Shown: piece by piece, positions 27,623-36,609 of the stretch
Numbering within the stretch: position 1 is the first letter of the stretch
Layout of the letters: each line of letters starts with the position of its first letter
Assembly (NCBI GenBank): GCA_031277415.1
Contig: JAITMK010000131.1
Coordinates: forward strand, 1-64,000
DNA from: Azoarcus sp.
GTDB lineage: Bacteria > Pseudomonadota > Gammaproteobacteria > Burkholderiales > Rhodocyclaceae
Length of the DNA: 64,000 nt
Reading direction: 5' to 3'
Translations under genes and position numbers: made by a program
Notes under the pieces: generated by a model
The model's database searches: none
What the model was told of the DNA's origin: nothing
What the model saw: only the letters and a program-made list of their open reading frames with translations

Positions 27623-27704
27623 AATCTTTGCTTTGACGCGCCTGCGCGCGCAAGGCATCATGCGCAACTGCCCGGCAGGGCAGCCCATGACAGAGGAGCA
27701 AACA

Positions 27705-28055
27705 ATGGATATGGAAGCCGACACCCAGGACTTTCTGGTGTTTACCGACAGCGCAGTCGGCAAGGTGCGTGAGTTGATCGAAGAAGAGGGCAATCCCGCC
27801 CTGAAGTTGCGAGTGTTCGTAAGTGGTGGCGGCTGTGCCGGGTTCCAGTACGGTTTTACGTTCGACGAAGAAGTTAACGAAGACGATGTGACGCTCGAAA
27901 AGGGGGGGGTGACGTTGCTCGTGGATTCGATGAGCTATCAGTACCTTGTCGGAGCCGAGATCGACTACACCGAGGGGCTGGAAGGTTCGCAATTCGTGAT
28001 ACGCAATCCGAACGCAACCAACACCTGCGGCTGCGGATCGTCGTTTTCGGCCTGA
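27705..28055 (+). CDS. erpA: Iron-sulfur cluster insertion protein ErpA
   Basis: 116 residues, A-type carrier. The three cluster-binding cysteines are present: C44 in [12 protein letters not shown], and C108, C110 in NTCGCGSSF. Delivers Fe-S clusters to target enzymes. GAGGAG precedes the ATG at 27705. Confidence 0.95.
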   Translation: MDMEADTQDFLVFTDSAVGKVRELIEEEGNPALKLRVFVSGGGCAGFQYGFTFDEEVNEDDVTLEKGGVTLLVDSMSYQYLVGAEIDYTEGLEGSQFVIRNPNATNTCGCGSSFSA

Positions 28056-28079
28056 GCGGCACGTACCCGGTTCAAAAAA

Positions 28080-28101
28080 CGGGGCGCTCAGACGCGCCCC
28101 G
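28080..28101 (+). terminator. Terminator-like hairpin after erpA
   Basis: CGGGGCGC/GCGCCCCG 8-bp stem with a six-base loop, 24 bases past the erpA stop. The T run (TTTT at 28111) comes ten bases later, so it may act weakly. Confidence 0.5.
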
Positions 28102-28112
28102 GTGCTCAGATT

Positions 28113-28328
28113 TTAAGGAAAACCTGCAAAACCCCTCTCGTCATTCTGCGCGTAGCGAAGCGAAGTCGCAGAATCCAGACGTTGCATGGATCCTGCGACT
28201 TCGCGCAGGATGACCGGGGTTGGTGTAGGGGCGACCTGTGGTCGCCCGGTGAATTACGTGATCGAATGTGCAGCATATCGGGCGACCGCATGTCGTCCCT
28301 ACAACGGGCGACCGCAGGTCGCCCTTAC
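28113..28328. repeat. Families A (copy 4, inverted) and C (copy 3)
   Basis: Inverted family A from about 28113 (CCTGCAAAACCCCTC) to 28213, then family C from 28224 (GTAGGGGCGACCTGTGGTCG) with an extra hairpin arm CGGGCGACCGCAGGTCGCCC. Its last bases form the stop codon of the M23 peptidase gene. Confidence 0.8.
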
Positions 28329-29848
28329 AATCTGCCTGCCTTGTCATTTTCACCTTCGCTGGCCGCGATGCGGCGATTGAGCAGTTCAAGCCGGGCAAGC
28401 TGGATGCGCGTGTTTTCGCGAAAACGGGCAAGTTCCTTGCCACGCAGAGGTTCAGAATTCGGCAGCGCCATCGTCATCGGATTTTGAGCGACATCGTTGA
28501 TGCGAACCTCGTAGTGCAGGTGAGGAGCCGTCACGCGGCCTGTCGCGCCTACTTCCCCGATGATCTCGCCCTGCCTGACGGTTTCGCCGACGCTCAGACC
28601 GGGGGCAAAGGCATTCAAATGGGCGTAGGCTGTGCTGATATTGTCCCGGTGTTTGAGGACGATGAGCTTGCCGTAGCCGCCGTAGCGCCCAATAAAACTG
28701 ACCTCGCCATCCGATGTTGCCCGCACAGGAGTTCCGATTGGGGCACCGAAATCCACGCCACTATGATTGCGCCAATTTCCGAGAACCGGGTGTACGCGGC
28801 GGCCAAAGTTGGACGTAACCTTGGAAAATTCGAGCGGAGAACGCAGGAAAGAACTGCGCAGGCTCTGACCCGTACTCTTGTAGTATTCCGAGCGACCGTT
28901 GGTTGTGGTGTGGAGAAAAACGGCATAGCGCACGCCCTGGTTGACGAACTCGGCAGCCAGAATACGGCCCGCTTGTGTGGGTGCTCCCCGGTCATATGTG
29001 GTTTGGTAGATTACGCCGAACGTGTCGCCCTGGCGCAGATCGGAGTGGAAGTCGATTTCGGTGCCGAACAGGTCGGCCAGTTGCATGGCAATGCTGTCGG
29101 GCAGTCCGGCGGTTTCCGTTGCGGCAAAGAGCGAATTCGTGATGACGCCGCTACGCATTTCGGTACCGCTTTCAAACGCGACGGGCGTGTTGGAAACATG
29201 GAATGACTGGTTTGCCGTGTTTCGTGAAATTTCGATGGAATCGCCATCGACCGTAACCGGCAGACGCATGGACAACAGATGGCCGGAGGAATTGACAACG
29301 GCAGTCAACGAGGAGCCGGTGCGCAATTGCTGCACGGCCCTGGCGGCTTTCGGGTTTGTCTGAAGAAAAGTCAGAGCGGCCGGGTCTGAGATGCCCAGGC
29401 GGCGGAAAATGGATTGCAGCGTGTCTCCGGGGCCGATGTGTTCCTCATAAACGTAGGGCAGGCCGGGAGTGGAAATTTCTTCCGGGAGGACAGCGAGCTT
29501 TTCTACGATGGTTTGTATTCCAACGGGTTCTTCCGGCGTCGTAACGACCGAGGTAGCGGCAACGCCAATCGCTGAAATGCTCACAAGGGCGCCGGCAATC
29601 AAACCTCGTTTACTGCTGAATAACCGCCAGGGCAATTCGGCTACACTCTCCGAAAGAGAAGTGGATTTGACGCGCCGCGTCCGGCTCAACCCGGCAAGCC
29701 GCCAGCGCAGCTCGTTCATGCGCCACCGCAGCCCGCTTGGGCACTGTTTCATTTTGCCGATTTGGCCAAAATATCTGGCGAGTGTCCAACGCAGAGCATC
29801 GAGCCGCCACCGCAATTCGGCTAAAATCTTCTTTTTTCTTGTCCGCAT
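28325..29848 (-). CDS. M23-family LytM peptidase, membrane anchored
   Basis: 507 residues. Order: a basic cytoplasmic N terminus (1-75) with five copies of an LRWRL-type motif, one membrane span (about 80-100), a LysM-like/OapA-like segment (HIGPGDTLQSIFRRLG), then an M23 domain with HSGVDFGAPIGTPVRA (metal His and Asp) and APHLHYEVRI (HxH). It probably cuts peptidoglycan cross-links or is an activator of amidases. Divergent from tyrS. The open frame reaches 30082, but that would overlap tyrS; ATG at 29848 is preferred. Confidence 0.92.
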   Translation of the reverse strand: MRTRKKKILAELRWRLDALRWTLARYFGQIGKMKQCPSGLRWRMNELRWRLAGLSRTRRVKSTSLSESVAELPWRLFSSKRGLIAGALVSISAIGVAATSVVTTPEEPVGIQTIVEKLAVLPEEISTPGLPYVYEEHIGPGDTLQSIFRRLGISDPAALTFLQTNPKAARAVQQLRTGSSLTAVVNSSGHLLSMRLPVTVDGDSIEISRNTANQSFHVSNTPVAFESGTEMRSGVITNSLFAATETAGLPDSIAMQLADLFGTEIDFHSDLRQGDTFGVIYQTTYDRGAPTQAGRILAAEFVNQGVRYAVFLHTTTNGRSEYYKSTGQSLRSSFLRSPLEFSKVTSNFGRRVHPVLGNWRNHSGVDFGAPIGTPVRATSDGEVSFIGRYGGYGKLIVLKHRDNISTAYAHLNAFAPGLSVGETVRQGEIIGEVGATGRVTAPHLHYEVRINDVAQNPMTMALPNSEPLRGKELARFRENTRIQLARLELLNRRIAASEGENDKAGRL

Positions 29849-29949
29849 TTCAGACTCTTGATTGGGGAAGTTTTCTCTCTCTTCAGGAGAGCTTGATTGA
29901 AGTCTAGCAAGACTGCGGATCGGCAAGTGTGACCTTATTGGAGAAACGA

Positions 29950-31146
29950 ATGAAAGAAATCGGGGCCGCGATGAATCAGATCCGGCGCGGAGCCGAAGAG
30001 TTACTGATCGAGGCCGAACTGGTCGAAAAGTTGAAAACTGGCCGTCCGTTGCGTGTAAAAGCCGGATTCGATCCGACAGCACCCGACCTGCATTTCGGGC
30101 ATACGGTTTTGCTCAACAAATTGCGCCATTTTCAGGAACTCGGCCATCACATCATGTTCCTCATCGGGGATTTCACCGGCATGATCGGCGACCCGAGCGG
30201 CAAAAATGCAACCCGTCCGCCCCTGTCGCGCGAACAGGTGCTTGCAAATGCCGAAACTTACCGTGAGCAGGTATTCAAGATTCTCGATCCGGACAGAACG
30301 GAGATCTGCTTCAACTCGGCCTGGATGAACGAAATGGACGCGGCGGGGATGATTCGCCTGGCCGCGCAGCAAACTGTCGCGCGCATGCTCGAACGCGACG
30401 ACTTTGCCAAACGTTATGCGAACGAACAGCCGATTTCGATTCACGAATTTCTCTACCCACTCTGCCAGGGCTACGATTCGGTGGTTATGAAGGCCGACAT
30501 CGAACTGGGCGGAACCGACCAGCGTTTCAACCTGCTGATGGGGCGCGAATTGCAGAAACATTATGGTCAGGCGCCGCAATGCGTGCTGATGATGCCGTTG
30601 CTTGAAGGGCTGGACGGCATAAACAAGATGTCCAAGTCGCTGGGCAACTACATCGGCATTGCGGAACCGCCGAGGGAAATCTTCGGCAAGACCATGTCGG
30701 TCTCCGACAGCCTGATGTGGCGCTACTACGATTTGCTTTCGTTCCGAGAAACAAGCGAAATCGCGGCATTGAAAGCCGAGGTCGAAGCCGGGCGCAATCC
30801 GCGCGATGTCAAGGTGATGCTGGCGCAGGAATTCGTGGCCCGTTTCCACGGCCAGAAGGCTGCCGCCGATGCGCTTGCCGACTTCGAGGCGCGTTTTCAG
30901 AAAAACGAAATCCCCGATGACATTCCCGAAGTGCGGGTTGTTGTCGGCAATGGTATGCCGGTATTCAAGGTCATCCAGGAAGCGGGTCTGACCGGAACTA
31001 CCTCGGAAGCCTCGCGCATGATCGAGCAAGGCGCGGTGAAACTCGACGGTGAGCGCGTCGAGGATCGCAGCCGACTGCTTCTTGCGGGCAACCGGGTCAT
31101 CCTGCAAGTGGGTAAGCGGAAATTTGCTGCCGTGGTGCTGGAGTGA
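29950..31146 (+). CDS. tyrS: Tyrosyl-tRNA synthetase
   Basis: 398 residues. Class I motifs HFGH (48-51) and KMSKS (226-230), with the [18 protein letters not shown] context of the bacterial TyrRS subgroup lacking a long insertion, and a C-terminal S4 RNA-binding domain ([18 protein letters not shown]). GGAG precedes the ATG at 29950; the GTG at 29929 is an alternative. Confidence 0.97.
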   Translation: MKEIGAAMNQIRRGAEELLIEAELVEKLKTGRPLRVKAGFDPTAPDLHFGHTVLLNKLRHFQELGHHIMFLIGDFTGMIGDPSGKNATRPPLSREQVLANAETYREQVFKILDPDRTEICFNSAWMNEMDAAGMIRLAAQQTVARMLERDDFAKRYANEQPISIHEFLYPLCQGYDSVVMKADIELGGTDQRFNLLMGRELQKHYGQAPQCVLMMPLLEGLDGINKMSKSLGNYIGIAEPPREIFGKTMSVSDSLMWRYYDLLSFRETSEIAALKAEVEAGRNPRDVKVMLAQEFVARFHGQKAAADALADFEARFQKNEIPDDIPEVRVVVGNGMPVFKVIQEAGLTGTTSEASRMIEQGAVKLDGERVEDRSRLLLAGNRVILQVGKRKFAAVVLE

Positions 31147-31955
31147 ACGCATCAGGCAACAACCGCCCCATTGGCGTGTTCGATTCGGGCGTAGGCGGTC
31201 TGACCGTCGTTCGTGCGCTGATGGAACGCTTGCCGCTGGAGAGCATCGTCTATTTCGGCGACACCGCGCGCGTGCCTTATGGCGTCAAATCGGTGACGAC
31301 GATCGAGCATTTCACCGGCCAGATTGCCGACTTCCTGCTGCGGCAGGAAGTCAAGATGCTGATCATTGCCTGCAACACGATGGCCGCCGTGGCCCTGAAA
31401 GTCGTGGTTGCACGGGCCGGGAATATTCCGGTGCTCGATGTCATCGAAGCTGGCGCGCGTGCTGCCGTGGCCGTATCGAGGAATGGGCGCATCGGCGTCA
31501 TCGGTACGCCGACCACGATCAACAGCAACGCCTATGCGCGGCGGATACACGCGCTCGATCCCGGCGCGCGCGTCTGCTCGCAAGCCTGCCCGCTCTTCGT
31601 GCCTCTCGTGGAAGAAGGCTGGCTCGATCATCCGGTGACAAGGCTGACGGCGCAGGAGTATTTGCGCCCGGTGCTGGCCGAGGAAGTCGGCAGCCTGGTG
31701 CTCGGGTGTACGCATTACCCGCTGCTCAAACCGCTGTTGCGCGACGTGGCGGGAGAGAAGATCAAACTCATCGATTCGGCGGAAACGACTGCCGAACTCG
31801 CCGCAGCCCGGTTGCAGGAAGCGGGGTTGGCTGCGGAGAGCCAGGAAGCTGTGGCTTACCGTTATTTCGTAACCGATGTACCGCTGCGATTCCAGACCAT
31901 CGGGGAGCGGTTCCTGGGGCGTTCGCTGGGCGGCATCGAACGGGTGGATTGGTGA
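31143..31955 (+). CDS. murI: Glutamate racemase
   Basis: 270 residues. Catalytic pair Cys77 (IIACNTMAA) and the second Cys in [11 protein letters not shown], with [11 protein letters not shown] at the N terminus. Makes D-glutamate for peptidoglycan. The GTG start overlaps the tyrS stop (GTGA), so the two are translationally coupled, an arrangement that ties a wall gene to a tRNA synthetase. Confidence 0.96.
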   Translation: MNASGNNRPIGVFDSGVGGLTVVRALMERLPLESIVYFGDTARVPYGVKSVTTIEHFTGQIADFLLRQEVKMLIIACNTMAAVALKVVVARAGNIPVLDVIEAGARAAVAVSRNGRIGVIGTPTTINSNAYARRIHALDPGARVCSQACPLFVPLVEEGWLDHPVTRLTAQEYLRPVLAEEVGSLVLGCTHYPLLKPLLRDVAGEKIKLIDSAETTAELAAARLQEAGLAAESQEAVAYRYFVTDVPLRFQTIGERFLGRSLGGIERVDW

Positions 31956-32103
31956 AACGGGTCAAAGTGCCAATCGCAACGTGGCAGGGATTCACAATAC
32001 TGCTTTTACGGCAAAAGTGGCTTACCTCTGTCGTTGAACGCATTTGGCGGATATAATCCGACAGTATTCGCAAGTTTCGTCCCAAGAGACTGAGGAAAGG
32101 GTC

Positions 32104-32721
32104 ATGAGTGATCAAAAGAAAGGCTGCGATTCCGAGCGCAGGAATCTTCTGGTGGCGACATCTGTGCTCGGTGGCGCAGCCGTGACGGCGGCTGCAGTGC
32201 CGTTCGTTGCCAGCCTGGCTCCGTCGGAACGGGCAAAAGCCATTGGCGCGCCGGTCATTGCCGATATCAGCAAACTTGCTCCCGGCGAAAAGATGGTGGT
32301 GAAATGGCGTGGCAAACCCGTATGGATTCTGCGGCGCACTCCGGAAATGCTCGCTTCGCTGGAGGCCGTCAAAGAAAAACTCAGCGATCCGGATTCCGAA
32401 AAATCTGCTCAACCTGCCTACGCCAAAAACGCGGAGCGCGCGATCAACAAAGAATATCTTGTCGCTGTCGGCATCTGCACACACCTCGGCTGCTCGCCGA
32501 CCGACAAGCTCAAGCCCGGCACAGACGAAGGCGTGCAGGAGCCGGGCTGGCAAGGCGGCTTTCTTTGTCCATGCCACGGTTCGTTGTTCGATCTTGCCGG
32601 GCGGGTGTTCAAGGGGCAGCCCGCCCCGACCAATCTTGAGATTCCACCACACATGTTTGATCCCGCTAATCCCAACCTCGTCACCATCGGCGTAGATCCT
32701 ACTGATTCGAAGGGGGCTTAA
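32104..32721 (+). CDS. petA: Ubiquinol-cytochrome c reductase, Rieske Fe-S subunit
   Basis: 205 residues. Twin-arginine-like region SERRNLLVATSVLGGAAV anchors the protein; the [2Fe-2S] site is CTHLGC (125-130) and CPCHGS (155-160). First gene of the bc1 operon. GAGGAAAGG precedes the ATG. A perfect TATAAT lies at 32052-32057, 46 bases upstream, without an obvious -35 box. Confidence 0.98.
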   Translation: MSDQKKGCDSERRNLLVATSVLGGAAVTAAAVPFVASLAPSERAKAIGAPVIADISKLAPGEKMVVKWRGKPVWILRRTPEMLASLEAVKEKLSDPDSEKSAQPAYAKNAERAINKEYLVAVGICTHLGCSPTDKLKPGTDEGVQEPGWQGGFLCPCHGSLFDLAGRVFKGQPAPTNLEIPPHMFDPANPNLVTIGVDPTDSKGA

Positions 32722-32724
32722 AAC

Positions 32725-34086
32725 ATGGCCGCGAACAGCAATTTCCCGAAATACCAGTCGGACGGGACGCGCCTTGGTAACGCGCTGGAGTGGTTCGATG
32801 CCCGCTTTCCGCTGACCTCTCTCTGGAAAGCGCACCTGTCCGAATACTATGCGCCGAAGAATTTCAACTTCTGGTATTTCTTCGGTTCCATGGCGATCGT
32901 GGTGCTCATCATTCAGTTCGTGACGGGCATTTTCCTGGTCATGCACTACCAGCCCAATGCCAATCTCACGCCCGCCGGTCTCCCGATTGCCTTTGAAAGC
33001 GTCGAGTACATCATGCGCGAGGTTCCGGGCGGCTGGTTCATCCGGTACATGCACTCGACCGGCGCTTCGTTCTTCTTCATCGTCATCTACCTGCACATGT
33101 TCCGGGGCCTGCTTTACGGCTCCTACCGGAAACCGCGTGAGCTGGTCTGGATTTTCGGCGTTCTGATCTTCCTGTGCCTGATGGCGATAGCCTTCATGGG
33201 CTACCTGCTTCCCTGGGGGCAAATGTCCTACTGGGGTGCGCAGGTCATCCTCAGTTTCTTCTCGGCGATTCCTGTCGTCGGCGATGATATCTCGACTTAC
33301 ATCCGTGGCGATTACGTGGTTGCCGCCGCGACACTGAACCGTTTCTTCGCGCTCCATGTCTGCGCTGTGCCACTGGCGCTGCTCGGGCTGGTCGTCGCGC
33401 ACATCCTGGCGCTGCATGAAGTTGGCTCGAACAACCCGGATGGCGTGGAAATCAAGAAATTCAAGGATGAAAACGGCATTCCTCTCGACGGTGTGCCCTT
33501 CCATCCGCAATACACGATCGGTCACGACCTCCCCGCCAATGTCATCATGTTGATGTTCTTCTTCGCGGTCCTTTTCTTCTGGCCGGAAGGGGGCGGTTAT
33601 TTCCTGGAGTACAACAACTTCCTGCCTGCGGATCCCATGGCTACGCCGGAACACCTCGCCCCGGTGTGGTACTTCACGGCGTTCTATTCGATGCTGCGCG
33701 CGATGACCTGGAACTTCTTCTGGATCGACGCCAAGATCTGGGGCGTGATTTCCATGTTTGCCGGCGTGTTCATCCTGGCCTTCCTGCCCTGGCTCGACCG
33801 CAGCCCGGCGAAATCCATCCGCTATCGTGGCCCGATTTTCAAAGTGCTGCTTGCGTTCTTCGTGGTCTCGTTCGCGATGTTGTGTTTCCTGGGTACCAAG
33901 GGTGTGGAGTATCACTTCTTCGGCTACACACCGAGCAAGGATTCCAGTCCGCTGAGCATCCTGATTTCGGGCGCCTTCCACACCAAGCTTTGGACCATCT
34001 ACTACTTCCTCTTTTTCCTGACGATGCCGTATTGGTCGAAAATCGACAAATGCAAGCCGGTTCCAGAAAGGGTGACGTTCAAATGA
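32725..34086 (+). CDS. petB: Cytochrome b subunit of the bc1 complex
   Basis: 453 residues, eight or nine membrane helices. Haem-ligating His pairs lie in helix B (MHSTGASFFFIVIYLHMFRG) and helix D (LHVCAVPL...VAHILALHE). The Qo-site signature appears as FFWPEGGG rather than a plain PEWY, so the PEWY-loop region deserves a check: the segment is LFFWPEGGGYF and HLAPVWYFTAFYS follows, where PVWY is the variant of PEWY. Confidence 0.97.
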   Translation: MAANSNFPKYQSDGTRLGNALEWFDARFPLTSLWKAHLSEYYAPKNFNFWYFFGSMAIVVLIIQFVTGIFLVMHYQPNANLTPAGLPIAFESVEYIMREVPGGWFIRYMHSTGASFFFIVIYLHMFRGLLYGSYRKPRELVWIFGVLIFLCLMAIAFMGYLLPWGQMSYWGAQVILSFFSAIPVVGDDISTYIRGDYVVAAATLNRFFALHVCAVPLALLGLVVAHILALHEVGSNNPDGVEIKKFKDENGIPLDGVPFHPQYTIGHDLPANVIMLMFFFAVLFFWPEGGGYFLEYNNFLPADPMATPEHLAPVWYFTAFYSMLRAMTWNFFWIDAKIWGVISMFAGVFILAFLPWLDRSPAKSIRYRGPIFKVLLAFFVVSFAMLCFLGTKGVEYHFFGYTPSKDSSPLSILISGAFHTKLWTIYYFLFFLTMPYWSKIDKCKPVPERVTFK

Positions 34087-34838
34087 AAACGCACGCAATC
34101 AAATTCCTCAAGCGCTTCGCTGGTGTCGTTCTTTTTGTCCCGGCCCTGGCAATGGCGGCTGCCGCCATACACCTGGACAAGGCACCGGTCAGCACCGATC
34201 AACAAAGGCTCCAGAATGGCGCAAGAACGTTCGTCAAATACTGTCTGAATTGCCATAGCGCCTCGCTGGTGCGTTACAACCAGTTGGAAAAAATCGGGTT
34301 CAAAAAAGAGAAGATCGAGGAAGAACTGATCTTCTCGGGCGAAAACGCTGGCAGCATGATGACTGTCGCCATGACCCCTGCCGATGCCGAAGCCTGGTTC
34401 GGTAAAGCACCGCCCGATCTCTCCCTGATCGCGCGCGCCAAGGCTTCCGGGGCCGGTTCGGGCGCCGATTACCTCTACACCTACCTGCGCAGCTTCTACA
34501 AGGATAAAACCCGCCCGACAGGTTGGAACAACAAGGCCTTCGACAACATCGGGATGCCGCACGCGATGTGGGATCTGCAAGGCGAGGCAACCGCCGAGGT
34601 GACGTTTGACAAAAACAATGTCAAAAACGTCAAACTCGTTGCGCCTGCCGTTCCCGGCAGCATGTCGGCAGAAAAATACGATGACGCAGTGGCCGATCTC
34701 GTTTCGTTCCTGGTATGGATGGGCGAACCCGTTGCAGGCACTCGGAAGACCATCGGTATTTTCGTTCTGATCTTTCTTGCCGGTTTCTACGTGCTGACCC
34801 ACATGCTTGGGAAAACCTACTGGAAGAATATTCACTGA
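34083..34838 (+). CDS. petC: Cytochrome c1 subunit of the bc1 complex
   Basis: 251 residues. Sec signal, CLNCH haem site (54-58), axial-Met region near IGMPHAMWDL, and a C-terminal membrane anchor (about 222-244). Its ATG overlaps the petB stop (ATGA). Together with petA and petB it forms the proton-pumping quinol:cytochrome c oxidoreductase in the inner membrane. Confidence 0.97.
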   Translation: MKTHAIKFLKRFAGVVLFVPALAMAAAAIHLDKAPVSTDQQRLQNGARTFVKYCLNCHSASLVRYNQLEKIGFKKEKIEEELIFSGENAGSMMTVAMTPADAEAWFGKAPPDLSLIARAKASGAGSGADYLYTYLRSFYKDKTRPTGWNNKAFDNIGMPHAMWDLQGEATAEVTFDKNNVKNVKLVAPAVPGSMSAEKYDDAVADLVSFLVWMGEPVAGTRKTIGIFVLIFLAGFYVLTHMLGKTYWKNIH

Positions 34839-34851
34839 CTGCGAACAGGGG

Positions 34852-34882
34852 CACGCAGAGCTTTCGGCTCTGCGTGTATCCT
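34852..34882 (+). terminator. Terminator-like hairpin after petC
   Basis: Perfect 10-bp stem CACGCAGAGC/GCTCTGCGTG (34852-34861 with 34867-34876), five-base loop, followed by a T-rich but interrupted stretch. Confidence 0.7.
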
Positions 34883-34909
34883 GTTGTTTGATATCTCTTG
34901 ACCTTTTCA

Positions 34910-34940
34910 CGCACCGTTATGCGGTGCGCTTTCGTTTTTG
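34910..34940 (+). terminator. Second hairpin, between petC and sspA
   Basis: CGCACCG/CGGTGCG 7-bp stem with loop TTATG, then CTTTCGTTTTTG. It lies 22 bases before the sspA start, so it is either a back-up terminator or an attenuator in the sspA leader. Confidence 0.5.
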
Positions 34941-34961
34941 ACCCCCTGGAGCAATCCAACT

Positions 34962-35558
34962 ATGATGAATTTATATTCCGGCACAACTGATCCATTCAGT
35001 CATCGTTGTCGGATCGTGCTCTACGAGAAGGGCATGGATTTTGAAATAATCGATGTTGACCTCTACCACAAACCAGAGGACATTGCCGTCATCAACCCAT
35101 ACAACCGGGTGCCGGTGCTGGTAGATCGTGATCTCGTGCTCTATGAAGCGAACATCATCAACGAATACATCGATGAGCGTTTTCCACACCCGCAGTTGAT
35201 GCCGCCCGACCCGATCATGCGCGCCCGCGCACGTCAGTTGCTGCACACTTTCGAGCGCGAGATGTTCGAACACATCCCGGCGCTCGAAGCCGACCAGAAA
35301 GGCGCTGAAAAGCCGCGCGCCCATGTACGCGATCACCTGATCCAGCTTGTGCCGATGTTTACCAAGCAGAAATTCATGCTTGGAGACGAATTCTCCATGC
35401 TCGATGTCGCCATTGCCCCACTGCTCTGGCGGCTCGAACTCTACGGCATCGAACTGCCCAAGGCTGCGTCACCGCTGATGAAATACGCAGAACGCATCTT
35501 CAGCCGTCAGGGGTTCATCGATGCCCTGACACCTTCCGAAAAGGTCATGCGGCGTTAA
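34962..35558 (+). CDS. sspA: Stringent starvation protein A
   Basis: 198 residues. GST-like fold: MMNLYSGTTDPFSHRCRIVL thioredoxin-like start, INPYNRVPVLVDRDLVLYEA, and a helical C domain. SspA binds RNA polymerase and modulates transcription under starvation and acid stress. ATG at 34962 has GGAG upstream. Forms the usual pair with sspB 16 bases downstream. Confidence 0.95.
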   Translation: MMNLYSGTTDPFSHRCRIVLYEKGMDFEIIDVDLYHKPEDIAVINPYNRVPVLVDRDLVLYEANIINEYIDERFPHPQLMPPDPIMRARARQLLHTFEREMFEHIPALEADQKGAEKPRAHVRDHLIQLVPMFTKQKFMLGDEFSMLDVAIAPLLWRLELYGIELPKAASPLMKYAERIFSRQGFIDALTPSEKVMRR

Positions 35559-35574
35559 CGGGGAAGAACCGTCC

Positions 35575-35997
35575 ATGCTATCCACCAAGCCCTATCTGGT
35601 CCGCGCCATTTACGAATGGTGTGCCGACCAGGGCTTTACCCCTTACATCGCAGTACAGGTCGACCAGCACACACGCGTTCCTTCCGGCTACGTCCATGAA
35701 GGGCAGATCGTGCTCAACATCGGATCCGAGGCAACCCATCAACTCAAGATCGATAACGAGCAGGTAACGTTTCAGGCGCGCTTCAATGGCGTGGCGCATC
35801 AGATTGTCGTGCCGATCAACAACGTCGCGGCAATCTACGCGCGAGAAAACGGACAGGGCATGGCCTTCGAGATATCGGACGCATTGGAAAACGCCGGAAA
35901 AGCGCCAGACTCCGCTGAAACGGGTACGGAACCGCCAGACGAACGCCCGCCTCCGCCTCCGCCCCCGCGCGGTTCGCATCTGAAAGTCATCAAGTAA
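35575..35997 (+). CDS. sspB: ClpXP adaptor SspB
   Basis: 140 residues. Substrate-binding domain with PYLVRAIYEWCADQGFTPYI and VLNIGSEATHQLKI, a Pro-rich disordered linker (PPDERPPPPPPPRGS) and the C-terminal ClpX-docking tail SHLKVIK. Delivers ssrA-tagged proteins to ClpXP. Confidence 0.96.
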   Translation: MLSTKPYLVRAIYEWCADQGFTPYIAVQVDQHTRVPSGYVHEGQIVLNIGSEATHQLKIDNEQVTFQARFNGVAHQIVVPINNVAAIYARENGQGMAFEISDALENAGKAPDSAETGTEPPDERPPPPPPPRGSHLKVIK

Positions 35998-36012
35998 AAA
36001 AGGGGAACGATC

Positions 36013-36459
36013 ATAGAGTGGAATGAACGCTACGTCCTGGGCATTGCCCGCATGGACGAAACGCATCGGGAATTCGTTGAATTCTGCAATGCACTCATTG
36101 CTGCCGGGTCGGAAAGCGAAGGCTTTCTCGAACAGTTCGATGCTTTCATCGAACACACCGCCGCACATTTCAACCAGGAAAACCGCTGGATGGAAGCGAC
36201 GAACTTTCCCGTCGCCTGCCACCATGAAGAGCACGACCGCGTACTGGCCGTGGCAAACGAAGTGCGCCAGCACATCGAAAAAGGCGATCTCTTCCTGGGC
36301 CGCCGCCTGCTCGAAGAACTCCCGCCCTGGTTCGACAACCACGTCGAAACAATGGACACGGCACTGGCTTTTCACCTGAAAAAAACGGGTTTCGACACTG
36401 AAACCGAGACGTTTCCGGAAAACGAGACGGCCCCGCCTCCCGCCTGCACCGCTGTTTAG
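36013..36459 (+). CDS. Bacteriohemerythrin with non-canonical start
   Basis: Up to 148 residues. Di-iron ligands of the four-helix bundle: H in MDETHREF, H..E in FIEHTAAHFNQEN, H..H in CHHEEHD, and a later H in FDNHVETMD. The conserved opening EWNERYVLGIARMDETH is in frame upstream of the only ATG (36052), and no ATG, GTG or TTG precedes it; AGGGG lies 7 bases before an ATA codon at 36013, where ATG would be expected. It is in the same frame as sspB, one stop codon away. Likely binds O2 or buffers oxygen or iron. C-terminal tail is Thr/Glu/Pro-rich. Confidence 0.8.
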   Translation: MEWNERYVLGIARMDETHREFVEFCNALIAAGSESEGFLEQFDAFIEHTAAHFNQENRWMEATNFPVACHHEEHDRVLAVANEVRQHIEKGDLFLGRRLLEELPPWFDNHVETMDTALAFHLKKTGFDTETETFPENETAPPPACTAV

Positions 36460-36492
36460 GGAGTCTCTGCAGAACCCATTCCAATTGCCGGG

Positions 36493-36568
36493 TGTAGGGG
36501 CAACCCTTGTGGTTGCCCTGTTTCAGGTGTGCTATGGCCGCATGGGCGGGCACAAGGCCCGCCCCTAC
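36493..36568. repeat. Repeat related to family C, diverged
   Basis: GTAGGGGCAACCCTTGTGGT hairpin on the left and GGGCGGGCACAAGGCCCGCC ... CCTACG on the right around a 30-base spacer: the layout of family C with different stem sequence. Preceded at 36460 by the AGTCTCTGCAGAACCC tag. Confidence 0.65.
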
Positions 36569-36609
36569 GTTACGCGAGATGTCAGGAAAAGAGGCGGCAA
36601 GACCTGTGG

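Noticed and set aside
31768-34098. 776-residue open frame on the minus strand
   Set aside because: Entirely antisense to petABC and part of murI, whose products are unmistakable; the frame is open only because of codon bias.
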